From the NCBI GenBank assembly GCA_009775265.1, contig VSPG01000042.1:1-18529 (forward strand): a DNA stretch of 18,529 nt. The letters run 5' to 3'. Numbering within the stretch: the stretch's first letter is position 1; the number at the start of each line of letters is the position of its first letter. This document shows, piece by piece, positions 15,992 to 18,529 of the stretch. This DNA is from Muribaculaceae bacterium (lineage in GTDB: Bacteria > Bacteroidota > Bacteroidia > Bacteroidales > Muribaculaceae). The translations under genes were made by a program, and so were the position numbers. The notes under the pieces were generated by a model. The model searched no databases. It was not told the DNA's origin and was given only the letters and a program-made list of their open reading frames with translations.

Positions 15992-16844
15992 ACTCATGGT
16001 TCTTCAAACCCCATCGTGGCGCTATCAGCATATCTGACGGAGCCTGGGATGTAAAGCGGTCAATGGCAATATCCGGTCTTAACCGTGCTACCACTTTGCA
16101 ACAAAACTCTATATACTCCTCTACGCCGAAAAGATGCACAAGTCCACGTTCGGCTTCAGCCATTGATGCAAGCCGTGTTCCGCGTACTATCTGAAGTTGA
16201 TGGAACTTGACAAAGCTAACAGGCATGTCGTTTACCGCATCTACGCTTGACAGCATCATATTCTCGCATTCTCCGGGCAGACCGAATATAAGATGCACGC
16301 CTACGTCCATTCCAGCATCATGTGTACGCATGACAGCATTGACAGTATCTGTATGGGTATGGCAACGGTTGATGCGCTCCAGCGTAGCATTGCAGGCACT
16401 TTCCATCCCGAACTCCACCATTACAGGCATATCTTCGCTATTGATCCGTGCCAGTTGTTCAAGAAGGCTGTCAGGCATACAGTCAGGACGGGTGCCTATG
16501 ATTATACCTATTACACCATCCACCTCCATAGCTTCATTGCATTGACGTATAAACCTCTCCACCCCGGCATGTGTGGCCGTGTGCCCTTGGAAATACGCCA
16601 AATAACGCATTTCAGGATATTTGCGCGCAAAAAACAGCTTACTTTTGTTTAATTGCTCTCTGACACCCTCACGGCAACCTGCCATAGGAGAAAAAGATTC
16701 ATTATTGCAATATATGCATCCACCCCTACCGAGAGTTCCATCACGATTGGGACATGAGGCACCTGTGTCAACAGTAAGCTTCTGCACCTTGCCCGGAAAG
16801 CGTTCGGCAAGGTACTCGGAGTATTCGCGATAATATGGATTCAT
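15939..16844 (-). CDS. YhcC-like radical SAM protein (TIGR01212 type)
   Basis: A 301-residue protein of the radical S-adenosylmethionine superfamily. The cluster-binding cysteines are Cys31, Cys43 and Cys46 in CPNRDGTLGRGGCIYC, the spacing (C-x11-C-x2-C) seen in the YhcC/TIGR01212 family rather than the usual Cx3Cx2C. An IIIGTRPDC motif and VHLIFGLPGE follow, also typical of the group. I know of no well-established reaction for the family. The start is ATG 16844 (MNPYYREYSEYLAERFPG), 13 bp after the yjbQ stop; a TTG at 16868 would overlap yjbQ and is less likely. It is the last gene of a GNAT-yjbQ-radical SAM run and overlaps truA tail to tail. Confidence 0.9.
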   Translation of the reverse strand: MNPYYREYSEYLAERFPGKVQKLTVDTGASCPNRDGTLGRGGCIYCNNESFSPMAGCREGVREQLNKSKLFFARKYPEMRYLAYFQGHTATHAGVERFIRQCNEAMEVDGVIGIIIGTRPDCMPDSLLEQLARINSEDMPVMVEFGMESACNATLERINRCHTHTDTVNAVMRTHDAGMDVGVHLIFGLPGECENMMLSSVDAVNDMPVSFVKFHQLQIVRGTRLASMAEAERGLVHLFGVEEYIEFCCKVVARLRPDIAIDRFTSQAPSDMLIAPRWGLKNHEFTARLQNRLRELSNSRS

Positions 16845-16857
16845 AGCGTGTTTATGA

Positions 16858-17271
16858 CTAATCGCCAATTATGGTTGCTACAAAATTTCTACTGCCTCCA
16901 TCGTCCCTGAATTCGCACAGATATATGCCTTGCCATGTCCCCAGATTTAGACGTCCGGAGGTGACAGGGATAGTGAGAGACGCTCCCACTATTACAGATT
17001 TGGCATGCGACGGCATATCGTCGGCCCCTTCATCCGTGTGCATATAGAATGGCGCATTTTCCGGCACAAGGCGATTGAAAATCGCGTTAAGGTCATGGCG
17101 CACGTCAGGATCGGCATTTTCATTCAAAGCCAAAGCCGCCGATGTATGTTTAATCAGAATATTACACAGGCCCTTGGAAGGCAACTCAGGCAAGTTTCGC
17201 AAAACTTCTCCTGTGATTATATGCACGCCCCGTTTATACGGACATAAGGAAAACTCTATTTGCTGAATCAT
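16858..17271 (-). CDS. yjbQ: YjbQ/UPF0047 family protein (secondary thiamine-phosphate synthase type)
   Basis: A 137-residue single-domain protein of COG0432. Family landmarks are ILIKHTSAALALNENADPDV (residues 38-57), the acidic/histidine patch DDMPSHAKS at 84-92 and GRLNLGTWQGIYLCEFRD at 106-123. E. coli YjbQ has weak thiamine-phosphate synthase activity, hence the common database name; the true physiological role is unclear. It begins 4 bp after the GNAT stop and ends 13 bp before the radical SAM start, so the three are almost certainly one transcript. thiL is on the far side of the window and is not linked. Confidence 0.92.
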   Translation of the reverse strand: MIQQIEFSLCPYKRGVHIITGEVLRNLPELPSKGLCNILIKHTSAALALNENADPDVRHDLNAIFNRLVPENAPFYMHTDEGADDMPSHAKSVIVGASLTIPVTSGRLNLGTWQGIYLCEFRDDGGSRNFVATIIGD

Positions 17272-17275
17272 ATTT

Positions 17276-17776
17276 CTAAAGCATTATTGATTTTTCATAA
17301 GCCAACCGCCATCCCCATTCAAACTCATGAAAACCGCGCAGCTCATATCCATTCTTTTCCATTATCCTTTGCATAATCCTGTTCTCACGGCCGGTATCAA
17401 CACGTATAATGTTAATGCCACTACTTATATATTCATTTTCAATAAGCTTTAATACTTCTGTAGAATGTCCCTTCCCGCGTACATCTGCCGATAGCGCCAA
17501 ACGATGAACCACCCCATAATTGCCTTCAAAACGCCATATATCACCTAATTTCTCATAAGCGACGTCGCCTATGGCAAGGAATGCATATCCTACTACATCC
17601 TTTTCTGCCATAATAACCATTGCACCTCCTGCTTCAATATCTTTCACAACATTGCCCTTAGAAGGATACCCGTCTATCCATTGGTTAAAACCTGATAAAC
17701 GCTGATACTCCCTTGCTGAATCAAGAATACTAATAATGCATTCCAAATCGCATATCGTGGCAGCTCTTATTTCCAT
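17276..17776 (-). CDS. GNAT-family N-acetyltransferase
   Basis: A 166-residue single-domain GNAT acetyltransferase, which would transfer an acetyl group from acetyl-CoA to an unknown amine. The acetyl-CoA pyrophosphate loop is ALSADVRGKGHSTEVL, with R-x-x-G-x-G/S-like RGKGHS at about residues 100-105, preceded by the VVHRLAL beta strand. The C-terminal RIMEKNGYELRGFHEFEWGW fits motif B. The start is ATG 17776 (MEIRAATICDLE); an in-frame TTG at 17791 is less likely. It is the first gene of the GNAT-yjbQ-radical SAM run. Codon use looks more A/T-rich than the genes to its left, possibly a sign of later acquisition. I see no perfect -7 box in front of it; the nearest is an imperfect TATAGTCTTTG/GATACTTTG stretch just upstream of the ATG. 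Confidence 0.85.
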   Translation of the reverse strand: MEIRAATICDLECIISILDSAREYQRLSGFNQWIDGYPSKGNVVKDIEAGGAMVIMAEKDVVGYAFLAIGDVAYEKLGDIWRFEGNYGVVHRLALSADVRGKGHSTEVLKLIENEYISSGINIIRVDTGRENRIMQRIMEKNGYELRGFHEFEWGWRLAYEKSIML

Positions 17777-17822
17777 ACCGCAAAGTATCAAAGACTATAA
17801 CAAACCTTTTTTAGTACTTCTC

Positions 17823-17844
17823 AAATATGTGAAAACACATATTT
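17823..17844. repeat. Perfect 9-bp inverted repeat
   Basis: AAATATGTG, loop AAAA, CACATATTT. A perfect 9-bp AT-rich dyad about 47 bp upstream of the GNAT start. It could be an operator for the GNAT operon or a weak terminator for transcription coming from the integrase fragment. Confidence 0.7.
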
Positions 17845-17895
17845 TTAGGGCTATATATTCTCCCGGCACTGCAAATATACGCATAAATCGAGGGT

Positions 17896-17918
17896 AGAAC
17901 CAAATTTATTTGAGTTCT
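17896..17918. repeat. Bulged 10-bp inverted repeat
   Basis: AGAACCAAAT and ATTTG-A-GTTCT pair over ten positions with one bulged A and a TT loop. No U-tract follows in either direction. Its role is unknown: a regulatory dyad, or a leftover from a mobile element. Confidence 0.55.
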
Positions 17919-17985
17919 GCCAAGCAAGAGTATATAGGACGCAGTCAAATATAACTCAAAATCCCGGGTTAAACTTCCCCTATGG

Positions 17986-18003
17986 TGGCGCACTTCTCGA
18001 TTA
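17986..18003. repeat. 18-bp direct repeat, copy 1
   Basis: TGGCGCACTTCTCGATTA; identical to the copy at 18011-18028, separated by GATTCCC. Confidence 0.97.
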
Positions 18004-18010
18004 GATTCCC

Positions 18011-18028
18011 TGGCGCACTTCTCGATTA
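18011..18028. repeat. 18-bp direct repeat, copy 2
   Basis: TGGCGCACTTCTCGATTA; its last three bases provide, on the minus strand, the TAA stop codon of the truncated integrase frame. Confidence 0.97.
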
Positions 18029-18529
18029 AATTTTACAGTGGATAACCACATTGAGCAGTACGGCAATCCACTTGTTGACGCTCACAGACGTGAGCTGCGC
18101 AAACTTCACGTTCGTTGTACCAAAATATCGCTCCATGTGCTGGAGTGCGAGTTGATAATTCTTCGCGTTGCGCTCCTGCCCTCGGTCTATCATGCAGTCG
18201 ATATGCTTGCGCGCATATTTCGAGAATATCAAATCCTCGTTACGATTCCTCAGAAAGTCCATTACCTGTCGGGCGGTCCATGCTGAAATATCCTGCCGGT
18301 TCAATGCATCGAGCCACGATACGATTTGCGAGGACAGAGGTTTCAGGACGAATGGGTCTATTACCTCCATTGATGAGGACAGACCTTTAGCACCCACGAG
18401 CTTGTCTGTGGGCATGTAAACGGATTTGCCATTGTGGGCTACCCGGATATAGACTATATCATGATTACCGAAAGTAAAGTTACAGAAATTTTTTGTATTG
18501 CCGATGATTTCTGCAAGGAATTTGAGGTT
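18026..18529 (-). pseudogene. Tyrosine site-specific integrase, 3'-truncated and running off the window
   Basis: An open frame of 167 codons that is already open at the window edge, so its N-terminus is not seen; an internal ATG at 18415 is not the true start. The sequence resembles Bacteroides-type tyrosine recombinases: an arm-like N-terminal part (NHDIVYIRVAHNGKSVYMPT), then the SAM-like core-binding domain (DLIFSKYARKHIDCMIDRGQ, ERNAKNYQLALQHMERYFGT, QLTSVSVNKWIA). Homology stops right after KWIAVL, near 18055, and a foreign tail of about nine residues leads to a stop inside the repeat. The whole catalytic domain (Arg, His-x-x-Arg, Tyr) is missing, so it cannot be an active integrase. The cause is probably an IS insertion followed by deletion, or a rearranged element edge. 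Confidence 0.8.

Larger units (their letters stand above)
17777..17982. other. Non-coding AT-rich junction region
   Basis: About 200 bp with no convincing gene, between the GNAT gene and the mobile-element scar. It holds two inverted repeats (listed separately) and must contain the promoter of the GNAT operon, though no clean TAnnTTTG box is present. Composition is clearly more A/T-rich than the core genes. Confidence 0.6.
17983..18055. mobile_element. Probable terminal remnant of an IS21-like element
   Basis: The stretch begins with TG, carries two tandem copies of an 18-bp repeat at 25-bp period (17986-18003, 18011-18028) and then a GTGG-ATAA-CCAC dyad (18038-18049). Tandem short repeats inside TG...CA ends are a known feature of IS21-family termini (multiple transposase-binding sites), and the TGGCGCACTT wording resembles them. 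No istA or istB gene is in the window, so this would be an isolated end. The inner boundary is approximate, set where integrase homology stops. The assignment is inference. Confidence 0.45.

Noticed and set aside
1234..17271. A thiamine locus made of thiL and yjbQ
   Set aside because: The two genes are about 15 kb apart in different operons, and the YjbQ thiamine activity is weak and secondary, so a dedicated system is not supported.
17986..18028. Minimal CRISPR array
   Set aside because: Only two repeats with a 7-bp spacer and no cas genes; the spacing is far too short for CRISPR.

Overview
The window reads as core chromosome of a gut-type Bacteroidales bacterium, most likely Muribaculaceae or a close relative. 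Three things point there. At least seven genes are preceded by the Bacteroidetes -7 box TAnnTTTG, three of them with a TTG/TTTG -33 element 19-20 bp upstream. Starts lack Shine-Dalgarno sequences and sit in A-rich leaders. The proteins carry Bacteroidetes-type sequence (release factor 1 with the SGGAGGQNVNKVESGVRL stretch, a Bacteroidetes putative porin, a 632-residue biosynthetic arginine decarboxylase). The genus call is inference.

Layout from left to right. Positions 1-158 are a leader with the promoter of a class II fructose-bisphosphate aldolase gene (159-1157, +). A strong bidirectional terminator (1171-1209) separates it from a convergent minus-strand operon, sppA - lpxK - purine nucleoside phosphorylase - thiL (6058 down to 1234), driven by a well-formed promoter at 6080-6111. 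Upstream lies prfC (RF3, minus) with its own promoter, then a minus-strand pair made of a putative outer-membrane porin and an orphan periplasmic solute-binding domain protein. The porin is divergent from prfA (RF1, +), and their promoters are packed into 55 bp. Next on the plus strand come pgk, speA and truA. truA meets a minus-strand operon (GNAT acetyltransferase - yjbQ - yhcC-like radical SAM) tail to tail, and the two coding ends overlap by 53 bp.

The right edge is different. From about 17.3 kb the DNA turns AT-richer. An intergenic stretch with two clean inverted repeats leads to a tandem pair of identical 18-bp repeats, which look like the end of an IS21-type element. These are fused to the N-terminal half of a tyrosine integrase that has lost its catalytic domain and runs off the window. 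This is a scar of mobile DNA at the edge of a housekeeping region.

Most genes are ordinary housekeeping: glycolysis (fba, pgk), translation termination (prfA, prfC), tRNA pseudouridylation (truA), lipid A synthesis (lpxK), thiamine (thiL, possibly yjbQ), purine salvage and polyamine synthesis (speA). I found no complete new defence or mobile system. The points most worth a second look are an Asn-to-Asp change at the base-recognition residue of the nucleoside phosphorylase, a perfect hairpin at the predicted 5' end of the pgk mRNA, the back-to-back prfA/porin promoters, the pgk terminator that contains part of the speA promoter, the truA/radical-SAM overlap, and the integrase/IS scar.
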